Below are positions 1-8,210 of a stretch of DNA of 29,615 bases, piece after piece; the stretch's first letter is position 1, and each line of letters starts with the position of its first letter. The position numbers were made by a program, and so were the translations under genes. The stretch comes from a virus. The notes beneath the pieces are model-generated. The model worked only from the letters and a program-made list of their open reading frames with translations. It had not been told where the DNA came from and did not search any database. The DNA lies in the IMG/VR virus record IMGVR_UViG_3300033145_000608, positions 1 to 29,615 of that record; one strand, 5' to 3'.

Positions 1-165
1 AATTGCTCCTGCTGCAATATCATTCATAGCAATACCAAGCAGATTATCGGCGGTAGATTCAGCGTCCGCCTTAGCCAAAACCATTTTACCGTTATTATCA
101 AGATTACATACTTTCCCTTTATCGATTTGTGCCCCAGTATTATTTTCTCTCTGTATAATTCGCAT
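1..165 (-). CDS. partial small phage structural protein (decoration/DUF2190-like)
   Basis: The gene starts at 165 and runs off the left edge, so only the first 55 residues are visible. A strong Shine-Dalgarno (AAGGAGG, plus-strand 171-177) sits 5 nt upstream of the ATG, and the stop of the preceding tail-fibre gene lies in that leader. The visible part reads like small phage coat or cement proteins: a 'GAQIDKGKVCNLDNNG' stretch, then an 'LLGIAMNDIAAG' stretch, the pattern of DUF2190-type beta proteins (inference from pattern only). It lies at the distal end of the tail operon, so it could instead be a fibre-associated protein. The C-terminus is unseen. Confidence 0.6.
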   Translation of the reverse strand, partial: MRIIQRENNTGAQIDKGKVCNLDNNGKMVLAKADAESTADNLLGIAMNDIAAGAI

Positions 166-167
166 AT

Positions 168-1301
168 CTACCTCCTTAATAGAGCTTTTACAACCCTATC
201 ATCATAATTAACTCCATTATAATTACGTTCTGCCCACAAAATAGTTTTCCCGTCAAGGTCAAGTGATAAACCCTGAGTACACCATTCGGTTGGAGCATCA
301 AGTCTTGCTACTTCATTGAAACCACTTCCTGTCCAATGGTAACAATCACATTTTACGGGAGTACTTCCTGCATGAATATTAACATAAATATAATCATCTA
401 TCCATATAATACCATTATAATAAGGGCTCTCTCCTCCATCAGCAATTGAATAAGTAAGTTCATAATCTGCTTGCCATTCCCAGGCTGTATTATATTTAGA
501 CACATATTTATAATCAATATAGACAACCCACCAATAGCCGTCGTGGAAACAACAACCTTCGCACCAGTAATCTTTTACGACATGATAAGAGTCAGGTGTT
601 AAGTCAGAAGCATTGTAAACTACTATCCAACTTTCTTTAGGAGTTGTATTATAATTACTTGCACCGATATACAATTTACCGTCTTTATGAAAAATATGAT
701 TAATTTGTTCTTTGGCAACCGGAGCATCAGAAGCAGTATCACGAGATGCAACTAAATTCCAATTTCTATCGAATTTATACAAAATTGTATTTACTCCCGC
801 TATTCCTCCACCTACTGTATAATAATATTCACCGTCAGTACATACTCCTTGATGTGCATACACGTTAAAAGATGTTCTTTCAAGAAAAATAAATTCACTT
901 ACGGGACCACTGGGATTCTCTACGTATTTTTTTGTAGCAGCATCTTGGGCATTTACCGGGTCAACAACTCCGATTATTTTATGAGTTCCCATATTGAGGT
1001 CTTGGGTTTGGGTTCCCAAAGTTGTATCTGTCCCTTGGGTATGCTTCTTACTCACCGCATCATCAATATTAGCGCCACTTGATGTTATATCACTATGGCT
1101 CGCTGCATTATGCGATTCAGCATGTTTCTTATCTACAGCGTCCTTCAATTCTGCTGCCGTAGTATGGTCTGCCGTTCCATATCCAACATCGCCAAATACA
1201 CTAAGAATAGCATCCCGCAAATCTTGGGCAGATATATTCTTTATCAATCCACTTTTTAAAAGATCTGCTATTTCCGCCCATGCTCTTTTTGTATCAGCCA
1301 T
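168..1301 (-). CDS. tail fibre / receptor-binding protein
   Basis: A 377-residue protein at the distal end of the tail operon. Residues ~1-60 are helical. Residues ~60-95 hold repeated His-containing segments (KKHAESHNAASH, then KKHTQG) typical of trimeric phage fibre shafts. A 'DLNMGTHKIIGVVDPVNAQD' segment, the common fibre motif preceding a C-terminal head, follows near residue 105. The remaining ~240 residues are rich in Tyr/Trp with repeated short beta motifs (DGEYYYTVGG, DGKLYIGAS, DGYWWVVYI), suggesting a propeller-like beta domain that would contact the host surface (inference). The ATG at 1301 has an AAAGGA site 8 nt upstream. The DGR does not target this gene: no copy of the template repeat was seen in it. 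Confidence 0.75.
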   Translation of the reverse strand: MADTKRAWAEIADLLKSGLIKNISAQDLRDAILSVFGDVGYGTADHTTAAELKDAVDKKHAESHNAASHSDITSSGANIDDAVSKKHTQGTDTTLGTQTQDLNMGTHKIIGVVDPVNAQDAATKKYVENPSGPVSEFIFLERTSFNVYAHQGVCTDGEYYYTVGGGIAGVNTILYKFDRNWNLVASRDTASDAPVAKEQINHIFHKDGKLYIGASNYNTTPKESWIVVYNASDLTPDSYHVVKDYWCEGCCFHDGYWWVVYIDYKYVSKYNTAWEWQADYELTYSIADGGESPYYNGIIWIDDYIYVNIHAGSTPVKCDCYHWTGSGFNEVARLDAPTEWCTQGLSLDLDGKTILWAERNYNGVNYDDRVVKALLRR

Positions 1302-1328
1302 AATATAATTCCTTTATATTATTATATT

Positions 1329-1739
1329 TTACCCAAAACTTTCATCAAAACTTTCATCAAAACTACTTTCAAAACTATTAACTGTTTTTATTGCGAATTT
1401 TAATGTCACATCAGCGCGGCATTTATTACCCTTCAGATGCTTGAATATTACTGGATCAGTAAGGCATACAACGTCATAAGTCGTCGAATCTATAGTTAAT
1501 TGCTTGACTTTCGATGGAAGAAAAATAGTCATAAACCATTCTGAAAGTGTCAAATCAGTATAAAAATGTACGGTGACTATCTTCCGTTCACTGTGCCAGC
1601 CTTCGATGAGTGTACCATTGATTGTCTCTTCTATTTTACCGCCAACTGTCTGAAATGAATAAACGACAGACAGACAACCAATTGTCTTATCACTTGCGCC
1701 GGCAATAAATGTCACGCTATTAGATGTATTAAGCATCAA
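1329..1739 (-). CDS. hypothetical distal tail protein
   Basis: A 136-residue protein, not recognised by family. It sits between the large distal tail protein, whose end it overlaps by 4 bases, and the fibre gene, so a baseplate or tail-tip role is likely from position. The sequence is mainly beta-type with no signal peptide or membrane segment. The C-terminus is a low-complexity tail of repeated ESFD units encoded by a 12-bp tandem repeat. The gene starts with two consecutive ATG codons, so the exact start is uncertain by one residue. Confidence 0.6.
   Translation of the reverse strand: MMLNTSNSVTFIAGASDKTIGCLSVVYSFQTVGGKIEETINGTLIEGWHSERKIVTVHFYTDLTLSEWFMTIFLPSKVKQLTIDSTTYDVVCLTDPVIFKHLKGNKCRADVTLKFAIKTVNSFESSFDESFDESFG
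1335..1382. repeat. 12-bp tandem repeat in gene end
   Basis: Two perfect adjacent copies of AAAACTTTCATC (1335-1346, 1347-1358) are followed by two decayed copies (1359-1370, 1371-1382). The unit is in frame and encodes the ESFD repeats at the C-terminus of the 136-residue tail protein, so copy-number change would alter length without a frameshift. Confidence 0.8.
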
Positions 1740-3163
1740 GTCACCTTTACCAATTCCATGCTGATCTTGTCCGCCAGGAGATCAATACTGGCATTCCTGG
1801 CGCGGTGATAACCGCCGTCTAATACAAACCGCTTCGATAGATCGTCGTACGCCGATATATCCTTTAGTTGTACTTTAAAGATATGAGCAGCTGTTAAAAA
1901 GAAATCTATATAAACATTGCCAATCAACGCAATCAACAATTCAACTTTATAACGAGGGTGTATTGTTACTCCGAACCCCATTTCAATCCAATACTCTAAT
2001 GCTGTATTTACATCTACACCAATGTCATAAAAAGACACGTTTGTTTCCGTAATGCCATCCCTAACCATTGATCGGTCATTATCCCCGCCGTCTTTATTGT
2101 AAAATAACACGTCTCCAGTTTCAATCTCATTCACGAGAAATGACGCCTCACTATCAATTAGATTATCGGTATCACCGCCACTGGGCTTCTTATCGCCTGG
2201 TTGATATGTAGATCCGTCACCGTCAGTATAGACCTTTTTTAAATAGGTATGTTCACGGTCATAATTAAGGTTCGTTTTATCTGTGTTCTTAGTCCCTTGT
2301 TCAACGCTGAAATCCATTGAGGCTACCGGCATTCCATCTCCGACCACAACAGCCGCATATACGTTCACATAGCCGATAACATTCTGATTATCAATCTTAT
2401 CCAATTTCATAATATTCGAATCCGCAATACTGAGAGTCGAGCCGCCATTTCTAAGCACAACATAGACCTTGCCCTTTAATATGTATATAAAACACCCGAA
2501 ATCAAGCATAAAGGTCTTTAAAAACTCAATACAAGACGTAGCTGTTGACAATCCTGTGATTTTAAGCGCATCAAGGTTATAACTGTTTCCACAATCCTCG
2601 TCAATTTCAAGATTGCTGTCGATACTAACATCACCACCGCTGAATCCGATCAATGCGAATATATTATCGAGCAATGTCCCTATAATGATCCCGTCGGTAT
2701 AACTGGCGTCGTTTAAGGTTTTGTTGTTCTTCCACAGATAAGCCATTGCATCTACAAAACCAAATGTGATGTTCTTATATTTTAGTGTGCCGGATTCAAT
2801 GTAATAATCAGACTTCCGGATACTTGCCCAATTCAGAATCCCTCTCCAGTATAATGATCCATCCATGATAATATCTAAAAATATTTGATCTGTATAGTCT
2901 TCCGAATCAAACCAACTCAGCATAGTTTCTATATCTGTATGATACTTAAATGTGATTTTTGTCGATGCAAAACGGAATTTACTATTCCCGGAATCCACCT
3001 CTAACGGAATATTGATCGGTTTGACATTATGACAATGCGCATTAATATTAATATTGGTATCAGGCACAGAGTCAGTCCATAATTTGAACCTTAAACTTCC
3101 GCTGGAAGTGACATAGCTCCCCGTCTGACTCGGAAACCAATATGTCTTATGTATACCAGCCAT
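1736..3163 (-). CDS. distal tail / baseplate protein downstream of tape measure
   Basis: A 475-residue protein whose ATG overlaps the tape-measure stop by one base (TAATG), implying coupled translation. In siphoviruses the gene after the tape measure usually encodes the distal tail or tail-hub protein, and that is the basis for the call. The sequence is largely beta-type: an N-terminal ~130 residues (Trp-rich, FKLWTDSV, LYWRGILNW), a middle mixed domain, and a polar loop around 310-335 (DGDGSTYQPGDKKPSGGDTD). No enzymatic motif is recognised. The exact family cannot be named from the sequence alone. Confidence 0.65.
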   Translation of the reverse strand: MAGIHKTYWFPSQTGSYVTSSGSLRFKLWTDSVPDTNININAHCHNVKPINIPLEVDSGNSKFRFASTKITFKYHTDIETMLSWFDSEDYTDQIFLDIIMDGSLYWRGILNWASIRKSDYYIESGTLKYKNITFGFVDAMAYLWKNNKTLNDASYTDGIIIGTLLDNIFALIGFSGGDVSIDSNLEIDEDCGNSYNLDALKITGLSTATSCIEFLKTFMLDFGCFIYILKGKVYVVLRNGGSTLSIADSNIMKLDKIDNQNVIGYVNVYAAVVVGDGMPVASMDFSVEQGTKNTDKTNLNYDREHTYLKKVYTDGDGSTYQPGDKKPSGGDTDNLIDSEASFLVNEIETGDVLFYNKDGGDNDRSMVRDGITETNVSFYDIGVDVNTALEYWIEMGFGVTIHPRYKVELLIALIGNVYIDFFLTAAHIFKVQLKDISAYDDLSKRFVLDGGYHRARNASIDLLADKISMELVKVT

Positions 3164-6063
3164 TACAAGTCCTGCGCCTCTAATACTTTATTCCCGTTCT
3201 CTACTATAACAGCCATCTCAGCCGCATCGATATCAACCCTCAATTCCTTCCCCAATATTGCCTCTTTGATTTCAGTTATCCTATCTTCAAGGGCTTCTAA
3301 GCGTAAATTAACAGGCTCTAAATCAACTATTAAATTGCTATTAATATTACTCACATTCGCCGTAGAACCGCCGGTATCGAACGCAAATGCCGGTTGTGGT
3401 ATATCAACCCCCGGGAATGCAACCTGACTCAATATCTCTTTGGTCTTCTGAGGAAATGCCATAATCTTTGTCAGCAGTCCCGTTCCGAGTATCCGCGTCG
3501 CCGGTGCATTGACAACAAATTCTTCACCTTCTTCATTAACCTGGATCGTCTGCTTACCGCCCCGCACAGGACCACCTTGCGCAAACCCCTTCCGAAAAGA
3601 ATTAATAGCCATAACAGTAGCCCCAATCGCTGCTACTGCCAGGGGAATTCCAAACGGACCTAATGAGGAAAAAAAACTAAAAATAGATCCTGCCGCCGCC
3701 CATATACTAATCGCAACCTTTTTTGTCGCTGCCCATATATCCAAGGCAATCATCCGCAATATAGAATCTGAATGTGATTTTTCTATAGCCTTATCGGTAG
3801 TTTCCTGCACGATTACTTCGATAGCCTTCTGTTTGATCCAGTTTGCCGTCATATCTGCGACTGCTCCAATGAATTGTCGTTTCATTGTTTCCCAGGCTTT
3901 TTTAAGGCGCTCATTGCCTTTCATTGTAGTGTCGGTCAGTGAATATACAAATGATCTGTATCCACCCAGCATCGAATCCAATATAGCCATTTCAAATTGG
4001 CTTTGTTCAAGCGTTTTCTCTGTTTTCCAATCCCAATACGCCTGATCCAACTCCTGCTTAGACATATTCTTTTGTTCAGCAATAATCCGCTCAGCCTCAG
4101 CCTGGTCCATACCGGCAGTAAGCAATCTTTGTAATTCAGCGGCATATTGTGAATCTATCTCATTATTACGCCATTCATAATAGCTATCATCCTCAAATTT
4201 CACCTGGTTATAATAATCACTATAACCGCCCATGATTGTAGCATATTTTTCTTTTTTTGCCGCTATTTCTGCTGTATCTAATGCTGTCTCTTGCTCTTTT
4301 CTCCAGTCCAGTAATTTTTGATATGCCGCTTTAAACTCCGGAGTGCCTTTCTCAAATGTCGCTGCCAGATTGGCTTCTTGCGCTTCAAACTCGATCTTTA
4401 TCTTCTGACGTTCGGTCATTTTCGATTCGTCATAAGCCTTCGCCCATGATTCCCAGGCGGCTTTAGCCTTCTTGATAGTGGCTTCCTGCTCGGCTGTAAG
4501 TTCAATCGCCGTCTCGGTAGCGCTTGAAACTTCCTCTACTGCTCCGGTAACTTCTTTCACATCGATCTTGGCAGCCTGCCAGATTTCTTTTGATTTTGCG
4601 CCCAGTCCATCGAAGGTGTCCAGTAAGGTCCCGGCGTTTGCCTTAACGTCATCCATAGCGCCCTGGAAGCCTGTAGTGATCCCTCTTTTTGCAATCTCAA
4701 AAGCCCCGGCAAAATCACCGCTTAACAGTAATTTCCAGGCGGTCCCGATATTAGTGAATACTTCCTTGACTGTCTCCCAGAGTATCTTCCATGGTAACGT
4801 GACAATGTCAATTGCCAGCGATCCAAAATTCACCAGTCCCTGACCAAACGCCTTGATATATTCCCATGTAATTTGGATGGAGGCTTTTGCATATTCCCAT
4901 GCCTGACGCCAGCCGCCGATTTTCTGAACTCCTATATTAAGAGCTACTCCCAATGCAACTAATCCCGCTATAATAGCCACAACTGGATTGGCAAGTAATG
5001 ACAGATTCCAATTGATAGTTGCTATTTTCGCCGCTACTAATCCAAGCGTAATTGCTCCGAGTGTAATTATTATTCCCTGAAATACTGCCTGGTTTTCATT
5101 GAGATAAGTGACAATATTCGACATTATGGACATAACAGGAAGTAGGGCTTTTTTGACCATATCACCTATTTTCTCTTTTAGATCCCCGACGATATTAGTG
5201 TATTGAATTATAGCACCGGCACCCGTCTTAGTTTCTTCTTGTGCCAACTTAAAACCGTCTGCCATATTTCTCTGCAATATCGCCATTTTCTCGGCTTCTG
5301 TCTTCGCCGATCTGAGCTCCGGTATGTAACGCTGTAATTGTGTGAAGTTGCCCTGGTATGCCAGCGCTATGCCCTTTAGAGCCAATTCCTGAGACAATCC
5401 CGCATCCTTGAATGCCGATGCTAATCCAATTGCTCCCTGTGTAGCTTCTATAACTTTATCCTGGGAAACTTTCATATTGACGGCTAATCCCATCAGCATT
5501 TCAGATTGCTCATCTCCGACGGTTGTCACCTTCTGAATAGCCGATGCTGTATCTTTTAGTTTCTTAAAATATGCGTCGGTATAAATCCCCTTGATTTTCA
5601 GCGTATTGATCAGGCGGTTATCAGCTTGCTCCTGCATATTGCTTGCCGTGACCCAGCCGCCGATCACGCCCGTAACCTTCCGAATACCCATCGTGATAGC
5701 GCCCACGGCAATGCCCATGCTGGCAATCGAATCGGTCAGTGATTTTGCGCTGCCGGTGAATACCGTATTATGCTTTTTAGGGACCTTCTTAACCGCCGCT
5801 TCTGCTTTGCCAGCCTCGGTCTTAATCTTCTTACCATCAGCGTCTAATTTGACCTCCTGCTGGGCTTCCTTGCGGAATTGATCATAGATGCCGTCAAGTT
5901 TCTTGATCTCATTTTTAAATGCCGATTCATCGACGTCAACCCGTATCCCAGAAGCGATTTCAGTGAACTGCGTCCTGAATGATTTCCCCATATTCAGCGC
6001 ACTCACAAGCCCCTTGGAAAAAGGCTTTAAGTCAAGCGTCATCTGTATTTTTAATTCAGCCAT
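3163..6063 (-). CDS. tail tape measure protein
   Basis: At 966 residues this is the largest gene in the window, lying directly downstream of the frameshifted tail chaperone, the hallmark position. The N-terminal ~320 residues are alpha-helical and end in a segment typical of phage tail tape measure proteins (ALAYQGNFTQLQRYIPELR). Hydrophobic helices follow near 330-375 (IIITLGAITLGLVAA, LLANPVVAIIAGLVALGVAL). Next comes a long charged coiled-coil region (~540-740), a second hydrophobic stretch (~800-850, GPFGIPLAVAAIGATVMA) and a Gly-rich turn (FAQGGPVRGG). It sets tail length and is thought to help DNA cross the inner membrane. There is no sheath gene nearby, which supports a non-contractile tail. 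Confidence 0.93.
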   Translation of the reverse strand: MAELKIQMTLDLKPFSKGLVSALNMGKSFRTQFTEIASGIRVDVDESAFKNEIKKLDGIYDQFRKEAQQEVKLDADGKKIKTEAGKAEAAVKKVPKKHNTVFTGSAKSLTDSIASMGIAVGAITMGIRKVTGVIGGWVTASNMQEQADNRLINTLKIKGIYTDAYFKKLKDTASAIQKVTTVGDEQSEMLMGLAVNMKVSQDKVIEATQGAIGLASAFKDAGLSQELALKGIALAYQGNFTQLQRYIPELRSAKTEAEKMAILQRNMADGFKLAQEETKTGAGAIIQYTNIVGDLKEKIGDMVKKALLPVMSIMSNIVTYLNENQAVFQGIIITLGAITLGLVAAKIATINWNLSLLANPVVAIIAGLVALGVALNIGVQKIGGWRQAWEYAKASIQITWEYIKAFGQGLVNFGSLAIDIVTLPWKILWETVKEVFTNIGTAWKLLLSGDFAGAFEIAKRGITTGFQGAMDDVKANAGTLLDTFDGLGAKSKEIWQAAKIDVKEVTGAVEEVSSATETAIELTAEQEATIKKAKAAWESWAKAYDESKMTERQKIKIEFEAQEANLAATFEKGTPEFKAAYQKLLDWRKEQETALDTAEIAAKKEKYATIMGGYSDYYNQVKFEDDSYYEWRNNEIDSQYAAELQRLLTAGMDQAEAERIIAEQKNMSKQELDQAYWDWKTEKTLEQSQFEMAILDSMLGGYRSFVYSLTDTTMKGNERLKKAWETMKRQFIGAVADMTANWIKQKAIEVIVQETTDKAIEKSHSDSILRMIALDIWAATKKVAISIWAAAGSIFSFFSSLGPFGIPLAVAAIGATVMAINSFRKGFAQGGPVRGGKQTIQVNEEGEEFVVNAPATRILGTGLLTKIMAFPQKTKEILSQVAFPGVDIPQPAFAFDTGGSTANVSNINSNLIVDLEPVNLRLEALEDRITEIKEAILGKELRVDIDAAEMAVIVENGNKVLEAQDL

Positions 6064-6543
6064 TCAAATGCTTTCTAATTCGGTCTTCAACTGTCCCGGT
6101 ACAATTCAAATAAAGAAAAGTGACTGCATCGATCAGGTCAGCCTCGGCGCAGTCACGGTAACTTCCATACCCCAATTTGATTAAATTTGAAATCATCCGG
6201 TCATATACATAATCATCCATGATTGCTGTGTTTGGGTTATCAATTAAGAAGTCCGCTTCAATGCGTTTTATTTCGGCAAATTCGCGGACAATTGCCCCAA
6301 AAAACTTTGGATACCCTCACTGATCAACGCCAGGTCAACCTCTTCCAGATCAACGTCCTTGAAATCCTTCACGAAAGAAACTTCGAGAATCTCTTTAAGC
6401 GCCTTCGAGTCGCAAAATACATTAAAAGTCTTTTCGGCGATAACAACTTCATCAGACTTAAAATCCAGTAAGCCGTTATTCTTATAAACCTTCAATGCCC
6501 GCGGTGTGACCTTCTTCAATTTTAACTTATTCATCTCCGGCAT
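6056..6543 (-). CDS. tail assembly chaperone, -1 frameshift product (G-GT type)
   Basis: Zero-frame translation from 6543 reaches codons AGT TTT TTG, which form the canonical slippery heptamer T-TTT-TTG at plus-strand 6304-6298. A -1 slip there opens a second frame that stays open for 80 codons and ends at 6056-6058, inside the first codons of the tape-measure gene. The predicted fusion is about 162 residues: 82 from the zero frame plus 80 from the extension. The extension has protein-like content (for example IEADFLIDNPNTAIMDDYVY) and no plausible ATG near its start. This is the lambda G/GT arrangement found before tape-measure genes in long-tailed phages. The ratio of the two products is set by the slip. 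The sequence shows the heptamer and open frame; slippage itself is inferred. Confidence 0.85.
6268..6543 (-). CDS. tail assembly chaperone, zero-frame product (G type)
   Basis: A 91-residue product of the upstream frame, starting at 6543 and ending in TAA at 6268. It has a charged N-terminus (KLKLKKVTPRALKVY) and a helical acidic C-terminal half, in keeping with small tail chaperones between the tail tube and tape measure genes. Such chaperones bind the tape measure during tail assembly and are absent from the virion. It shares its first 82 residues with the longer frameshift product. The spacing of 23 bp to the upstream tube gene indicates the same transcript. Confidence 0.8.
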   Translation of the reverse strand: MPEMNKLKLKKVTPRALKVYKNNGLLDFKSDEVVIAEKTFNVFCDSKALKEILEVSFVKDFKDVDLEEVDLALISEGIQSFLGQLSANLPK

Positions 6544-6566
6544 ATCGCCTCCTTATAATTTATTCG

Positions 6567-7067
6567 CTATGCGCTTGTAATCTGTAACTGACTGTCAGCG
6601 CTACTGATAAGCGTAATGGGCAAATACCACAATTCACCGCCTTTGAAAGCCGCATCCAGATTCCCTTGCATGAACATCCATGAGGCGGTCCATGTCTCAA
6701 CTGTTGCACCATCGCTCTGACGAACCTTGAACTGACAATGATAAGTTGGCAAGACGTAGCACCTGGTAGACTCCACAATTGCATCTGTCACAGCAGTTTC
6801 ATCATTTAATGTCTTTTTCAGCAACGCCAGGTCAGCGCCCACTAATACAGCTTTGATCTCGATTTTTGCGCCAATGTCAATCTTGCTATCCGGTTCCTCG
6901 GACTGCGAAGTAATTACATCTAAGATATGCGGATCGATTTTCACCGATACGCCTTCCTTCTGAACCGTGTTAGCCGCTGCTGCTTCCACCGCTGTAATTA
7001 CCGCAGCCATATCCGCTTCGGAACTCGAAGCAACGTATTTCAGATCATATCCATTAATTCTTTCCAC
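6567..7067 (-). CDS. tail tube-like protein, copy 2
   Basis: A 166-residue protein just upstream of the tail chaperone, the usual place for the major tail (tube) protein. It is a clear paralogue of the preceding gene: the segments KIDPHILDVITSQSEE, KIDIGAKIEIKAVL and FKGGELWYLPITLISS match KVDPHILDVIHSGSEE, KIDVGATVEIKAVI and FKGGEIGYVPLTVKSS-type segments at the same positions. The beta-rich content fits a tube fold. Which copy forms the tube and which is a minor or terminator form cannot be settled here. Confidence 0.75.
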   Translation of the reverse strand: MERINGYDLKYVASSSEADMAAVITAVEAAAANTVQKEGVSVKIDPHILDVITSQSEEPDSKIDIGAKIEIKAVLVGADLALLKKTLNDETAVTDAIVESTRCYVLPTYHCQFKVRQSDGATVETWTASWMFMQGNLDAAFKGGELWYLPITLISSADSQLQITSA

Positions 7068-7083
7068 AATATTTCTCCTTCTT

Positions 7084-7608
7084 TTATGTTGCTAAAATAT
7101 AACCGGTGAGGACTTCATCCGCCTCGGTAAGTAACTCAAAATAATCCGGGGTTAACCCGTCATCCTCGCCGTATAGCGTTTCTTCCACTAATATTTGAAG
7201 TACGCTGGTATCGGTCGATTTTACCGTCAGCGGAACATAGCCGATTTCGCCGCCTTTAAATTGCAGATCCCAATTCTTTTCAACAGTGCAATTGCTCAGG
7301 AAGAAATGCTTGTCAGCGCTGCTTGACATCTTCACGCTGAACCGTACATCCTGTCTGTCAATCAGGTCCATGACGCCGAGTCGGTCAGCCGGTCGCAATA
7401 CCACGCCCTCTATCACCGCCTTGATCTCTACAGTCGCTCCAACGTCGATCTTCTGATATGTTTCCTCCGAGCCACTGTGGATCACATCAAGAATATGCGG
7501 ATCAACCTTAAAATTGAGCCCTTCCTTTGCCAGGTTGTAGGTGGTCCCGACAAACAGATTGCCGACACCGGCAATCTCAATCTGCTTAGCGTGCAGCCAT
7601 TCAGACAT
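7084..7608 (-). CDS. tail tube-like protein, copy 1
   Basis: A 174-residue paralogue of the next gene downstream, sharing the PHILDVI..SEE, IDVGA.VEIKAV and FKGGE...P.T segments in the same order. It is a tail-tube candidate from its position before the chaperone and tape measure. It carries an extra C-terminal ~25 residues (ETLYGEDDGLTPDYFELLTE) absent from copy 2. Its start overlaps the end of the upstream 103-residue gene by 8 bases. Tandem tube-like genes may make a mixed tube, or one may cap it (inference). Confidence 0.75.
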   Translation of the reverse strand: MSEWLHAKQIEIAGVGNLFVGTTYNLAKEGLNFKVDPHILDVIHSGSEETYQKIDVGATVEIKAVIEGVVLRPADRLGVMDLIDRQDVRFSVKMSSSADKHFFLSNCTVEKNWDLQFKGGEIGYVPLTVKSTDTSVLQILVEETLYGEDDGLTPDYFELLTEADEVLTGYILAT

Positions 7609-7912
7609 TCAAAACCTCATGCGCTTTAGTAATCGCGGCGTCGGCAAAGGCGTCATAGTCTTTCCATTCTGTGGACAATTTTGACATCCGCCCCATCTTG
7701 AATTCATCATTAGCGCTGTATTTCGTGCGAATAATCGCCTCTACAATCGCCTCTATAGTCTTCTCCGGAACCCAAACCTGGTCATATTCATACCAGGTTT
7801 CCATTTCGCCGGATTCATTGACCACCTCGACGGTGCGCTCATTGTAATTCAACATCCAGCCTTTTTTGTGAGGCTGGAACTGTGTTTGCTGATTTGGCGT
7901 TTTAATAGTCAT
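7601..7912 (-). CDS. hypothetical phage protein between DGR and tail genes
   Basis: A 103-residue protein with an AGGTG site upstream of ATG 7912. No family is assigned with confidence. The C-terminal half (IIRTKYSANDEFKMGRM, then a Tyr/Trp helix ending KAHEVL) resembles small tail-fibre-associated proteins of the DUF4376 kind, a weak pattern match only. It lies 7 bp after the DGR small gene and overlaps the tail tube gene, so it belongs to the tail transcript. Confidence 0.6.
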   Translation of the reverse strand: MTIKTPNQQTQFQPHKKGWMLNYNERTVEVVNESGEMETWYEYDQVWVPEKTIEAIVEAIIRTKYSANDEFKMGRMSKLSTEWKDYDAFADAAITKAHEVLNV

Positions 7913-7919
7913 GTATCAC

Positions 7920-8210
7920 CTATGTTAATGAATAATATCGGTTAATTTTCCGTATCGTTGCCAGAAATGGCAGCTCGTGCTCATACTTTTCCATCTGATC
8001 AATAAGCACGTCGCTTCCGGTAAATATCACATATTTCTTTTCGCTGATCTCTATCTGTAATGTGAGATATTTTCCACTTTCATTTTTACTGTAACGGCTG
8101 TCTTTGATTGAATATGCCAATATCGCGACTTCCTTGTTTAGCACATCGTCAATGCGCATCTTATCACCGTCCAGTACTTTCTCTTTTGAAAAATCCGAAT
8201 ATCGCTTCAT
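7920..8210 (-). CDS. small DGR-linked protein, possible OB-fold nucleic-acid binder
   Basis: A 96-residue protein whose ATG overlaps the reverse transcriptase stop (ATGA), so translation is probably coupled and the product made with the RT. The sequence suggests a compact beta barrel: VAILAYSIKDSRY, GKYLTLQIEISEKKYVIFTG, then VLIDQMEKYEHELPFLATIRK. This looks like an OB-fold single-strand binder (inference). No Avd-like helical gene is seen between target, template and RT, so this protein may be the accessory factor. It shares the opening residues MKRY with the RT, which may reflect a copied start region or chance. The function is unproven. Confidence 0.7.
   Translation of the reverse strand: MKRYSDFSKEKVLDGDKMRIDDVLNKEVAILAYSIKDSRYSKNESGKYLTLQIEISEKKYVIFTGSDVLIDQMEKYEHELPFLATIRKINRYYSLT

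Noticed and set aside
168-1301. Tail fibre gene as a second DGR target
   Set aside because: No stretch resembling the template repeat was found in it.
6560-6784. Minus-strand open frame inside the tail tube copy 2 gene
   Set aside because: It is in another frame of a gene with clear paralogy and has no ribosome site.
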